Positions 17,151-25,004 of a stretch of DNA of 51,878 bases are shown here, in pieces. The stretch lies in the NCBI GenBank assembly GCA_945877405.1, contig CAMCSA010000013.1, positions 1 through 51,878 on the forward strand, read 5' to 3'. How positions within the stretch are numbered: position 1 is the first letter of the stretch; the number at the start of each line of letters is the position of its first letter. Source of the DNA: an uncultured Erysipelotrichaceae bacterium. GTDB taxonomy: Bacteria; Bacillota_I; Bacilli_A; Erysipelotrichales; Erysipelotrichaceae. The notes under the pieces were generated by a model. The model saw only the letters and a list, made by a program, of their open reading frames with translations. It made no database searches and was not told where the DNA came from. The translations under genes and the position numbers were made by a program.

Positions 17151-17618
17151 ATGCTGTCCGCAATCATTGTTTGCCTGAAAGTACTGATTATCCTTTTGTA
17201 TGGATATGTGTTTTATACGCTCGTGCAGGCTAAGAAAGAAGATAGTACAATCCGTATCAGACTGGATCTTCTGTCTGATATTGAAGTTTGCTTTGTAGCT
17301 GGACTGTCATTGGTTTCCATCTTTTCGAAAATCAGTGATACGGCGCTTGTTTTTACAGCCTGTCTGTGCGGGCTTTCTGCAATCCTTGCCTTCTTCCAAT
17401 CCAGAAGGCTTATCCTTGCCGGGGAAGAAAAAGTATATCTGAGAAACAGAACATATGATCAGAAAAAAGTTCTTTCCATCAGACCGGAAAAACTTGTCTT
17501 TCTGAGAGTTAATATGAAAAACAGATCTGAAAATATCTATTTCCCTTTAACAGATCACAGTGCTTTGCAGAAAGTACAGAATCATATAAACACGAAAGGC
17601 AAAAAAAAGAGTCATTAA
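17151..17618 (+). CDS. Membrane protein of unknown function, 155 aa
   Basis: Three predicted membrane helices in the first ~85 residues (LSAIIVCLKVLIILLYGYVFYTLV; VCFVAGLSLVSIF; ALVFTACLCGLSAILAFF), then a basic cytosolic tail of ~65 residues. AAGGAGG just before the ATG and a 22-bp gap to the EIIC gene make it part of the sulfatase 1 operon. No family recognised. A partner role for the EIIC protein is possible but unproven. Confidence 0.65.
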   Translation: MLSAIIVCLKVLIILLYGYVFYTLVQAKKEDSTIRIRLDLLSDIEVCFVAGLSLVSIFSKISDTALVFTACLCGLSAILAFFQSRRLILAGEEKVYLRNRTYDQKKVLSIRPEKLVFLRVNMKNRSENIYFPLTDHSALQKVQNHINTKGKKKSH

Positions 17619-17626
17619 TCCCGTTT

Positions 17627-17682
17627 GGACATGTTACCTGACATGTCCTTTCGGCCGTTATTCATGCCCTCCTCCGCATGAA
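17627..17682 (+). terminator. Two hairpins ending the sulfatase 1 operon
   Basis: GGACATGT/ACATGTCC (17627-17648) followed by TTTCGG, then TTCATGC/GCATGAA (17661-17682). The first is the likely terminator. Confidence 0.6.
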
Positions 17683-17710
17683 TAGATTATTAGAGGCTTT
17701 TGTGTGGTAT

Positions 17711-17719
17711 TATTCAGTC
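17711..17719 (+). promoter_or_regulatory. Extended -10 of the sulfatase-maturase gene (approximate position)
   Basis: TGGTATTAT (TG-n-TATTAT) about 60 nt before ATG 17776; the ribosome-binding site is the GAGG in AAGAGGCGAG. No strong -35 is seen, so the position is approximate. Confidence 0.35.
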
Positions 17720-17775
17720 ACGATCTCCGTTGATCAGTACAGCTGTGCTGTAAAGGAAGGATATAAGAGGCGAGT

Positions 17776-18849
17776 ATGAAAAATCTGACATTATTGATTA
17801 AACCATCCAGCAGCAGATGTCAGCTGCGATGTAAATACTGCTTTTATATGGAAGAAAGCAGAAACAGAGAAACTGCAGACTATGGCTTCATGTCCATGGA
17901 TACTGCCACTAAGATGATCGAAAAGGCGGTTGCGTTCTGTGATGAGGATGGCGAGCTGACATTCATGTTTCAGGGTGGAGAACCGACCCTGATCGGTATT
18001 TCCTGGTATGAGGAATTCATTGCCTGTGTTGGAAAGATGAAGAAAGAAAAACAGACCATAACCTATGCCGTTCAGACAAATGGAATGCTTCTGGATGAGG
18101 CGTGGTTTTCATTATTGAAAAAATATGATTTTCTTGTTGGTCTTTCCATTGATGGCTTTCAGAGAAACCATGATTCAGCCAGACTTGATGCAGGCAATCA
18201 GAAAACATGGAATAAAGTCATCCATGCCTATCGCAAATGCATTCAGGAAGGTATCCGCGTCAATGTTCTGACAGTATTAACAGAAAAACTGGCAAAACAC
18301 CCGAAGGAATACTATGACTTTATTGTCAAAGAGGATATTGACTGGATTCAGCTGATTCCATGTCTGGATGAAGGTGCCAGAACGCCATATTCACTGATAC
18401 CAAAAAGCTACAGTTCGTTTTTTATTGCTTTGTTTGATCTTTGGTATGCAGAAATGAAAAAAGGAAGGCAGAGGTCGATCGGATTGTTTGATGATATCCT
18501 GAATATGCTGCAGGGATATGCCCCTGGGCAGTGTGGAAGACTAGGAAAGTGTTCCTGGCAGTATGTCATTGAAGCAGATGGTTCTGTATTCCCATGTGAT
18601 TTTTACTGTACAGATGAGTGGTTGCTTGGAAATATCGGGTGTGAATCCATGGAACAGTTAACAGACTGTCCAGTAAGAACTTCTTTTCTGAAAAGAGATG
18701 AGCAGGGAAAAAAGATCTGTGAGAAGTGCAGATATGAGAGTATCTGTGATGGTGGATGCATTCGGCAGAGAAACTGTTACCTTTCCGATAAGTATTGTGG
18801 GCATCAGAAGCTTTTATCACATATTGAATATTTAATGTATGGAAAATAA
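17776..18849 (+). CDS. Anaerobic sulfatase-maturing enzyme (radical SAM/SPASM)
   Basis: A 357-residue radical-SAM enzyme. SSRCQLRCKYCFY holds the CX3CX2C cluster-binding triad, FMFQGGEPTL the SAM-binding GGEP, and the C terminus the SPASM cysteines for two further Fe-S clusters (CGRLGKC, FPCDFYC, CEKCRYESICDGGC, YCGHQ). Length and order fit anSME, which oxidises the cysteine or serine of C/S-x-P/A-x-R to formylglycine without oxygen. It is the natural activator of sulfatases 1 and 2 in this window. Oxygen sensitivity supports an anaerobic host. Confidence 0.9.
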   Translation: MKNLTLLIKPSSSRCQLRCKYCFYMEESRNRETADYGFMSMDTATKMIEKAVAFCDEDGELTFMFQGGEPTLIGISWYEEFIACVGKMKKEKQTITYAVQTNGMLLDEAWFSLLKKYDFLVGLSIDGFQRNHDSARLDAGNQKTWNKVIHAYRKCIQEGIRVNVLTVLTEKLAKHPKEYYDFIVKEDIDWIQLIPCLDEGARTPYSLIPKSYSSFFIALFDLWYAEMKKGRQRSIGLFDDILNMLQGYAPGQCGRLGKCSWQYVIEADGSVFPCDFYCTDEWLLGNIGCESMEQLTDCPVRTSFLKRDEQGKKICEKCRYESICDGGCIRQRNCYLSDKYCGHQKLLSHIEYLMYGK

Positions 18850-18882
18850 TGTTTTGAAAGAACATGTATGCTATGCATTAAG

Positions 18883-18910
18883 AAAAGGATGTGCTGATGC
18901 CATCCTTTTT
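18883..18910. terminator. Bidirectional terminator
   Basis: AAAAGGATG/CATCCTTTT stem with 9-nt loop between convergent anSME and rpiR2 genes. Confidence 0.8.
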
Positions 18911-18934
18911 GTATATGGATTAAATGGTTACACT

Positions 18935-19732
18935 CTATTGTTCTGAAAGTCTGCTTCTTTCGCTGATTGCACTTAACAGAACCTCAATGAAAACAAAATA
19001 GATTGCCTGATCATCCAGAAAGGATCCACGACTGTCGCGGGAGATTCTTGGAAGTATTACGACTTCATCGCAAAGGTTTTTATACGGAAGGTTCTGGATC
19101 ATTGTGAATACTACAATATGGCAGCCGTTTTCAGCTAATGCGGCTGCTGCACTGTCGTAATGCATGTTATTTTTGGTTGTAAAGATGATGACCAGATCAT
19201 CACTTCCCAGATAATTGGCCATATCATTGAAGAGGTACAGATCATCAATTGCTTCTGCATCAAAACCGATCTTGTTCAACCGGAAGCGAAACTGACGGAC
19301 AGAATTGAATGTACGGTTGATTCCGAAAAGCTTGACTCTTTTACTGTGCAGAAATAAATCAGCAATCCGGTTGATTGTATCCATATCCGTATAATCAGCA
19401 ATGGCTTTCATATAGGATGCATAGATTTCTGTGATTGCATGCAGTGGAGTCGTTTTTTCACCGCTTTTTTCCGGATTGATGTCATGATCGGAATTATGAC
19501 TGAATACATATCTGGAAATATCATTCTTGAGTGCAGAAAACGCAGAATAACCGACTCTGTTGGCAAAGCGGCTCAGCGCTGCATCGGATACACCGATTAA
19601 AGATGCAAGGGATGCCATATTAAAGCGGATGACATCATTTGGTGCATCAAGGATATAATCTGCGATTTTCTGGTCTGTTTTTGTGAAATCGCTGCTGCAT
19701 GAACGTATAATTTCAAACGGGCTTTGGATCAT
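18935..19732 (-). CDS. RpiR/MurR-family regulator 2
   Basis: A 265-residue RpiR regulator: HTH at ~20-75 (FNMASLASLIGVSDAALSRFANRVGYSAFSALK) and SIS domain at ~115-255. Start at ATG 19732 (MIQSPFEIIRS), 5 nt after AGGAGTG; the longer open frame to 19867 is AT-rich promoter DNA. Divergent from sulfatase 2. A TTGAAATAATATTTT box on the sulfatase 2 promoter and a related inverted copy (19775-19794) are candidate binding sites. It is more similar in layout to RpiR3 than to RpiR1 (the FTKTDQKIADYIL start is shared). Confidence 0.85.
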   Translation of the reverse strand: MIQSPFEIIRSCSSDFTKTDQKIADYILDAPNDVIRFNMASLASLIGVSDAALSRFANRVGYSAFSALKNDISRYVFSHNSDHDINPEKSGEKTTPLHAITEIYASYMKAIADYTDMDTINRIADLFLHSKRVKLFGINRTFNSVRQFRFRLNKIGFDAEAIDDLYLFNDMANYLGSDDLVIIFTTKNNMHYDSAAAALAENGCHIVVFTMIQNLPYKNLCDEVVILPRISRDSRGSFLDDQAIYFVFIEVLLSAISERSRLSEQ

Positions 19733-19774
19733 ATGTACACTCCTTGTTTTCATTATATTCATTTCATGAAGAAT

Positions 19775-19831
19775 ATAAAATGATATTTTATTTCGATAAT
19801 ATATTGAAATAATATTTTGCATTGATATACT
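19775..19831. promoter_or_regulatory. Sulfatase 2 promoter with RpiR-type boxes
   Basis: TTGAAA (19804-19809), 16-bp spacer, TATACT (19826-19831). The -35 and spacer form TTGAAATAATATTTTG. A related copy in the opposite direction (TCGAAATAAAATATC, read from 19794 down) faces rpiR2, which suggests autoregulation. Confidence 0.6.
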
Positions 19832-19971
19832 GAGCATACAGACAACAGAAAAATGAAAGGGAATCAATGTATCAGAACTGATCCGGATACTTCAAATGGA
19901 TCACTTGACACAGATTTCCACAAGCAGAACTGTTGATCAGCATATATTAATGAAAATGAAGGGAGAAAACC

Positions 19972-21459
19972 ATGACAAAAAAACCAAATATTGTCTACTT
20001 TGTGGCAGATCAGATGCGCAGTGATACACTGCATCATCTTGGCTGTGAAGCATCCATCACACCAAATCTTGACAGGCTTACACAGGAGGGGGTTTCTTTT
20101 GAAAATGCCTATTGCCAGAATCCGGTCTGTGTCCCAAGCAGATGTTCCTTCATGACCGGTCTGTATTGCCATACAACCGGGCATCGTACCATTCATTACA
20201 TGCAGAATCCAGGGGAACCGAATTTCCTGCGTACAATGAAGAATGCAGGATATGAAGTGTGCTGGGTAGGAAGAAATGATCTGATTCCGGCAAATATCAC
20301 AAAGGAGGAGTTCTGTGACCATTACTTCTGTGGTACAGGCAAGGATCTTGTTTCAACACCATCTGCAAATCAGCCAAAACCACATCCGGATCACGATACA
20401 CCTTCCATTGGATGTCCACATACCGAACCTGGTTTTTATGCCCATTTCCGTGGAAAGATCACGGAAGAACAGGCACACCGCCCGGCATCTGACTGGAGAT
20501 GTGTTGAGGAAGCAATTGCCTATATCAACGAAAAAAGCAAGGAACCGGATCATAAGCCGTTCTTCCTGTACTGTACAATTTCCTATCCGCATCCTCCATA
20601 TGCATGTGAGGATCCATGGTTTTCTTCCATTGATCGTTCAAAGTGCGAACCAAGAAGACCAAGTGCACTTGATCTGGATAAGCCAAGCATGCTGAAGGCA
20701 ATCGCTCTGCGACAGAATCTGAAAGAATGGGGGGATGACAACTTCATTGAAATGAGAGCTGTGTATCTGGCAATGGTGTCCCGCTTTGATCATCAGTACG
20801 GCATGATTGAAAAGGCACTCAGAGATGGCGGTCTTTACGATGATACATCGATCTTTGTATTCTCTGACCATGGTGATTACACAGGTGATTATGATATTGC
20901 AGAAAAGGTGCAGAACTGCTTTGAAGACTGTATTGTCAATGTACCGCTGCTTGTCAAACCGGCAAAACAGTTTGATGTAAAACCTGGTATTTCCAAAGTG
21001 CTTTGCGAACTTGTGGATGTTACCGCTACTGTAGAAGAAATGACCGGTGTAACAACAGAATATGTCAACTTCGGTAAATCACTTATGCCATCTCTTGCGG
21101 GAGAAACAGTGCATAAAGATGCTGTATTTAGCGAAGGTGGACGTATTCATGGAGAATACTGGGCAATGGAAAGAGGGCATAATGAAGACTCGGAATACTG
21201 GCCACGTCTGAGTGCGCAGTGTTCAGAAGGCCCTGAACATACCAAAGCAGCGATGATTCGCATGGGAAATCTGAAATATGTCATGCGTCTGTATGAAAAA
21301 GATGAACTTTATGATCTTGAAAAAGATCCAAAGGAACTTGTCAACAGAATTGATGAAACCCAATACCAGGGTGATATTGCCAGAATGAGAAACCGTCTGC
21401 TTCAGTGGTATATGGAAACAGCTGACTGGGTGCCAAACAGAAAAGATCCACGATTCTGA
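19972..21459 (+). CDS. Sulfatase 2 (Cys-type, cytosolic)
   Basis: A 495-residue S1 sulfatase with an intact formylglycine motif: Cys53-Val-Pro-Ser-Arg57 in NPVCVPSRCSFMTG. The metal site is complete: VADQMRSDTL at the N terminus and FSDHGDYTGDY with Asp299-His300. No signal peptide, so cytosolic. GGGAGAAAACC precedes the ATG. It ends YMETADWVPNRKDPRF, a tail shared with the protein at 31919, so the two are paralogues. It has its own promoter and a terminator, and is divergent from RpiR2. Substrate probably a sulfated monosaccharide or disaccharide taken up by PTS; inference. Confidence 0.9.
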   Translation: MTKKPNIVYFVADQMRSDTLHHLGCEASITPNLDRLTQEGVSFENAYCQNPVCVPSRCSFMTGLYCHTTGHRTIHYMQNPGEPNFLRTMKNAGYEVCWVGRNDLIPANITKEEFCDHYFCGTGKDLVSTPSANQPKPHPDHDTPSIGCPHTEPGFYAHFRGKITEEQAHRPASDWRCVEEAIAYINEKSKEPDHKPFFLYCTISYPHPPYACEDPWFSSIDRSKCEPRRPSALDLDKPSMLKAIALRQNLKEWGDDNFIEMRAVYLAMVSRFDHQYGMIEKALRDGGLYDDTSIFVFSDHGDYTGDYDIAEKVQNCFEDCIVNVPLLVKPAKQFDVKPGISKVLCELVDVTATVEEMTGVTTEYVNFGKSLMPSLAGETVHKDAVFSEGGRIHGEYWAMERGHNEDSEYWPRLSAQCSEGPEHTKAAMIRMGNLKYVMRLYEKDELYDLEKDPKELVNRIDETQYQGDIARMRNRLLQWYMETADWVPNRKDPRF

Positions 21460-21480
21460 TATTGCTCATTATCTGCATCA

Positions 21481-21512
21481 GGTAGAAAGCTTACTTGTTT
21501 TCTGCCTTTTTT
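21481..21512 (+). terminator. Sulfatase 2 terminator
   Basis: GGTAGAAA/TTTCTGCC stem (one G-T pair) with a T6 tail. Confidence 0.75.
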
Positions 21513-21525
21513 CTGATGGAAAATG

Positions 21526-22398
21526 TCAAAGATGAACAGTCAGAAGACGGATCCACTCTGACAGTGCCTCCGTCATGATTTTCTGTCTATGTGTTACGAC
21601 GTAATAATGGCGGGTAAGGGATACATCCGCCAATGTGACAGGAATGACGTATCCCTGTTCAATGTCCTGTGTGCACATCTGATATGGAAGAACAGTAATC
21701 CCAAGACCTTCTCTGACAGCGTTGACGATGGCACGTGTACTTGTGGATTGCCATATCGTATCAACCTGTACACCATTCTCCCTGAAGATATGATCGGTGT
21801 ATTCGCGGACAGCACTGCCTTCATCACGTTTCAAAAACGGCAGCCCGTTCAGATCATGGATGCTTATGCTGTTTTTGTGTGCCAGTGGATGAGATGGTGG
21901 AACAAGAAGGACAAGCTCGTCTTTGCAGAATTCCATTGTCTGCAGATCAGGGAAGTGAAGGCTGTCCTCAATCAGAGCAACATCCAGTCTGTTGTCCATT
22001 AATGCCTGCTGGAGGTTGGCACCGTTATTGACGGTTACTTCAATTCGAATGTCCGGGTTTTCAGCATGAAAGGAGTGAATCGCGGAAGGTAGCAGAATAT
22101 TGGATATTGTTACAGTAGAACCGACACGAATGGTTTCCTGCTTCTGATGCATGGCCTGCTCCATTTCCTGATAGTCCATGATGATTCTTTCGGCATGTCG
22201 GTAAAGCTGATCGGCCTGAGGAGTAGGAATCAGGCGACGATGATAACGTTCGAAAAGAACCGTATTGAATTCTGTTTCCAGATCAAGGATGATGCGTGAC
22301 ACAGATGGTTGAGAACAGTAAAACTGACGTGCAGTTTCACTGATATTCCGCTTCTGATAAACACAGATGAAGACTTTCAGCGAATGAATTGTTGCCAT
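21526..22398 (-). CDS. LysR-family regulator
   Basis: A 290-residue LysR protein: HTH at ~1-60 (LKVFICVYQKRNISETARQFYCSQPSVSRIILDLE), then the periplasmic-binding-like effector domain from ~87. GGAGG before ATG 22398. It is divergent from the two chromate-transporter genes and likely controls them. AT-rich DNA (22400-22460) between the starts contains the expected binding region but no clear T-N11-A site stands out. Confidence 0.85.
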   Translation of the reverse strand: MATIHSLKVFICVYQKRNISETARQFYCSQPSVSRIILDLETEFNTVLFERYHRRLIPTPQADQLYRHAERIIMDYQEMEQAMHQKQETIRVGSTVTISNILLPSAIHSFHAENPDIRIEVTVNNGANLQQALMDNRLDVALIEDSLHFPDLQTMEFCKDELVLLVPPSHPLAHKNSISIHDLNGLPFLKRDEGSAVREYTDHIFRENGVQVDTIWQSTSTRAIVNAVREGLGITVLPYQMCTQDIEQGYVIPVTLADVSLTRHYYVVTHRQKIMTEALSEWIRLLTVHL

Positions 22399-22492
22399 AA
22401 AACCTCCATAATATATAAGTTATGAAAATATAATCTTAATAGCATTATCATTATATCATATGAACCATTATACTGTAGCCTGTGAGGTGAAT

Positions 22493-23056
22493 ATGAAAAG
22501 GAAAATATCGTATTTCAGACTGTTTCTGACAATGATGCAGATATCAGCATTCACGTTCGGCGGGGGATTTGTCATCATTGGAATGATGCAGAAAAAGTTC
22601 TGTGATGAATTGCATTGGGTAAAGGAAGATGAAGTGCTGGATATGACAGCCATTGCTCAATCGGCTCCTGGTGCTTTAGCTGTTAACAGTGCCATCATCT
22701 TCGGTTATCGCATGGGTGGAATAACAGGGGCACTTGTGTCCACATTGGCAGTGATCATTCCTCCGATTGTCATCATCTCTGTCGTATGTCAGATTTATGA
22801 TGTATTCAGTACAAACAGAATTGTACAGATTGCCTTACAGGTCATGCGTGCAGGTGTTGCAGCTGTCATTGTTGATGTTGTGATGGACCTGGCTGGAAAA
22901 GTCATTGAAACAAAGGATGCAATCAACATTGTACTGATGGTATTGGCATTTATCGCTTCATGGATCTGTGGAATCAGTTCAATTCAGATCATTCTGTTTT
23001 TCCTGATGTTAGGGATTGTGCGATATTTTCTTGAAAGAAAGAAGGTGGCACAATGA
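22493..23056 (+). CDS. Chromate transporter half 1 (CHR family)
   Basis: A 187-residue CHR-family membrane protein, the short (half-size) form, with FTFGGGFVIIGMM near the N terminus and the AQSAPGALAVNSA motif. ATG 22493 follows GAGGTGA by 3-4 nt; the open frame from 22460 lacks a ribosome-binding site. It overlaps the next gene by 4 bp (ATGA), so the two halves are translated together and probably form a heterodimer. Anion export (chromate, or perhaps sulfate-related) is the family role. Sitting between two sulfatase loci, sulfate export would be attractive but this is speculation. Confidence 0.85.
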   Translation: MKRKISYFRLFLTMMQISAFTFGGGFVIIGMMQKKFCDELHWVKEDEVLDMTAIAQSAPGALAVNSAIIFGYRMGGITGALVSTLAVIIPPIVIISVVCQIYDVFSTNRIVQIALQVMRAGVAAVIVDVVMDLAGKVIETKDAINIVLMVLAFIASWICGISSIQIILFFLMLGIVRYFLERKKVAQ

Positions 23057-23610
23057 TCTTTGTTGAACTGTTTCTTGTATATCTGCAGATCGGTGCATTC
23101 TCCTTTGGTGGAGGTTATGCCGCAATGCCACTGATTCAAAGCCTTTGTGTGGATGGGAAACACTGGCTTACAACAGGTGAATTTGCGGATCTGACAACAA
23201 TAGCTGAAATGACACCAGGTCCGATTGCAGTCAATTCTGCCACATTCATCGGTCAGAAGATGGCTGGATTACCTGGAGCCATTGTATGTACGATTGCATG
23301 TATTCTTCCATCTTTACTGATTGTATTACTTCTTGCATATCTGTATGGCAGGTTTTCTGAACTTGCTGTTGTAAAAAAAGTACTTGGACAGTTACGGCCG
23401 GCTGTTGTTGCGATGATTGCCTCAGCTGGTATGACGATTCTGATCCTGGCTCTGACACAAGGGTCCACAGGTTCATGGATTCCTGTGCATCCGGTAGAAC
23501 TGATTGTGTTTCTGTTATGTCTGTTTCTGTTGCGGAAAAAGAAATGTGGTCCGATACAGATCATATTCCTTTCTGCAGTTTTGGGAACGGCTGCTTATCT
23601 GTTGATCTGA
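23053..23610 (+). CDS. Chromate transporter half 2 (CHR family)
   Basis: A 185-residue partner of the previous gene, with FSFGGGYAAMPLI and the AEMTPGPIAVNSATF motif. Five to six helices expected. The 4-bp overlap with the upstream gene shows translational coupling. Ends in a strong terminator. Confidence 0.85.
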   Translation: MIFVELFLVYLQIGAFSFGGGYAAMPLIQSLCVDGKHWLTTGEFADLTTIAEMTPGPIAVNSATFIGQKMAGLPGAIVCTIACILPSLLIVLLLAYLYGRFSELAVVKKVLGQLRPAVVAMIASAGMTILILALTQGSTGSWIPVHPVELIVFLLCLFLLRKKKCGPIQIIFLSAVLGTAAYLLI

Positions 23611-23639
23611 AAAACGGAAGTCTGATGGCTTCCGTTTTT
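23611..23639. terminator. Terminator after the ChrA pair
   Basis: AAAACGGAAG/CTTCCGTTTT stem, 8-nt loop, T-run; also works towards rpiR3 on the other strand. Confidence 0.8.
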
Positions 23640-23698
23640 CTGGCAGAAATGTGTATTCTAAAGAAAACATACAAATACATATAATAAAGGCGGGGATA

Positions 23699-24466
23699 TT
23701 ATCTGAGTGTTGTAACAAGGATGTTCAGCAGCACTTCAATATAGACGTAGAAGATTGCCTGATTGTCCAGATAGTATTCACTTGTTTCCTTATCGATTCT
23801 TGGTAACAGTACGGTTTTTGTACATAAAGGGAGAAAGGAAAGGACACGAGACATGGTAATGCATATGACTGGTGTGCCTTTGAAATGCATTTCTCTGACT
23901 GCAGCATCATAGTTACCCTGCCCGGAGATAGAGAAGATGATGAAAAGATCCTTTTCACCACAGATACTGGAAGCATCTTCGATATCACTTGAATCAAACA
24001 GCGCCTGTGAATCAATGCCGAGTCTGGAAAGCCGGCGTTTGAGCTGGATTGCGGAATGATAGGAACGGTTATAACCGACGATCATGATGCGCTCTGCACG
24101 GATGATCATCTGTGCGATTTCCTGCGTTTCTTCCATGGAAATCATATTGGCAATTTCCTGGATATAACTGCTGTAGGCAGATGTGATTGCATGAATCGGA
24201 TCCATGTTTTCATTCTGTGATGTGGCATTGCGTGATACAAGGTACCTGGAAAGGTCAAACCGCAGTGCAGAATACCCTTCATATCCGATCTTTTTGGAAA
24301 AGCGGACAAAGGCAGAAGGAGAAAGTTCTGACATTCGGGCAAGTTCATACAGTGTGTTTGTAACAATTGCGTGTGGATTGGACAGAATGAAATCGGCAAT
24401 CTGCTGATCGGTTTTTGTATAGTCACTGCGGTAGCTTTCGATTTTTTCTAAAGGATTGATGGACAT
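23699..24466 (-). CDS. RpiR/MurR-family regulator 3
   Basis: A 255-residue RpiR regulator: HTH (LYELARMSELSPSAFVRFSKKIGYEGYSALRFDLSRYL) and SIS domain (IMIVGYNRSYHSAIQLKRRLSRLGID...). AGGAG precedes ATG 24466. Divergent from the PTS/PRD operon that begins at 24576. The TTGAAATAAAATTTT box in the shared region is its likely operator. It shares the N-terminal SDYTKTDQQIADFIL pattern with RpiR2. Confidence 0.85.
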   Translation of the reverse strand: MSINPLEKIESYRSDYTKTDQQIADFILSNPHAIVTNTLYELARMSELSPSAFVRFSKKIGYEGYSALRFDLSRYLVSRNATSQNENMDPIHAITSAYSSYIQEIANMISMEETQEIAQMIIRAERIMIVGYNRSYHSAIQLKRRLSRLGIDSQALFDSSDIEDASSICGEKDLFIIFSISGQGNYDAAVREMHFKGTPVICITMSRVLSFLPLCTKTVLLPRIDKETSEYYLDNQAIFYVYIEVLLNILVTTLR

Positions 24467-24513
24467 AAGAAACTCCTGTTCCTATTTTACTATAAAAAAT
24501 ATTTTACGCAGAA

Positions 24514-24542
24514 TTGAAATAAAATTTTAAAACAGATATGAT
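24514..24542 (+). promoter_or_regulatory. Promoter of the PTS/PRD operon with RpiR-type box
   Basis: TTGAAA (24514-24519), 17-bp spacer, TATGAT (24537-24542). The -35/spacer reads TTGAAATAAAATTTTAAAAC, nearly the same as at 31868. Confidence 0.65.
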
Positions 24543-24575
24543 TGATACAGAAAGCATTCAATTGGAGGTATTCAG

Positions 24576-25004
24576 ATGGAAAAGAAAAAAACGGGAAGTG
24601 AAGTTGTTCGAAAAGCTGAAGAATCAGGCTTTTCAATGACCTATCATCAGGTTCTGCTTGTTGTGGAACTGTTTCTTTGCATGCGTAATGTACTCAATCT
24701 GATTACCTCATTTATGAATCCGGCAGGTACAGATCGTACGGTGGATCAGATCTTTTATGTCATCATGCTGGTGGTTGCGCTGATTTCAGTGGTTTTCCAT
24801 GATCGTAAGGCAGGGGTCATATCCTTACATGTATTCATTATGCTTGAGCTTGCCTGGACATGCTTTATTTATATGGTTGCAGGGTACAGAGGACTTGCTG
24901 TGCCGGATCTGAATGAGAAAATGTTTTCCTGGACGCTTGGATCCTTAGCCTGGTTTGTGCCGACATTGCTGTATTACAGGAAGAGGTGGAGGTTTCTGAA
25001 ATGA
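24576..25004 (+). CDS. Membrane protein of unknown function, 142 aa
   Basis: About four membrane helices (HQVLLVVELFLCMRNVLNLITSF; FYVIMLVVALISVVF; AGVISLHVFIMLELAWTCFIYMVAG; WTLGSLAWFVPTLLYY) and a Lys-rich N terminus. TTGGAGG precedes the ATG. First gene of the PTS/PRD operon and overlapping the regulator gene by 4 bp, so its product is made together with it. No family recognised. In position it resembles the small membrane protein of the sulfatase 1 operon, though sequence similarity is not obvious. Confidence 0.65.
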   Translation: MEKKKTGSEVVRKAEESGFSMTYHQVLLVVELFLCMRNVLNLITSFMNPAGTDRTVDQIFYVIMLVVALISVVFHDRKAGVISLHVFIMLELAWTCFIYMVAGYRGLAVPDLNEKMFSWTLGSLAWFVPTLLYYRKRWRFLK

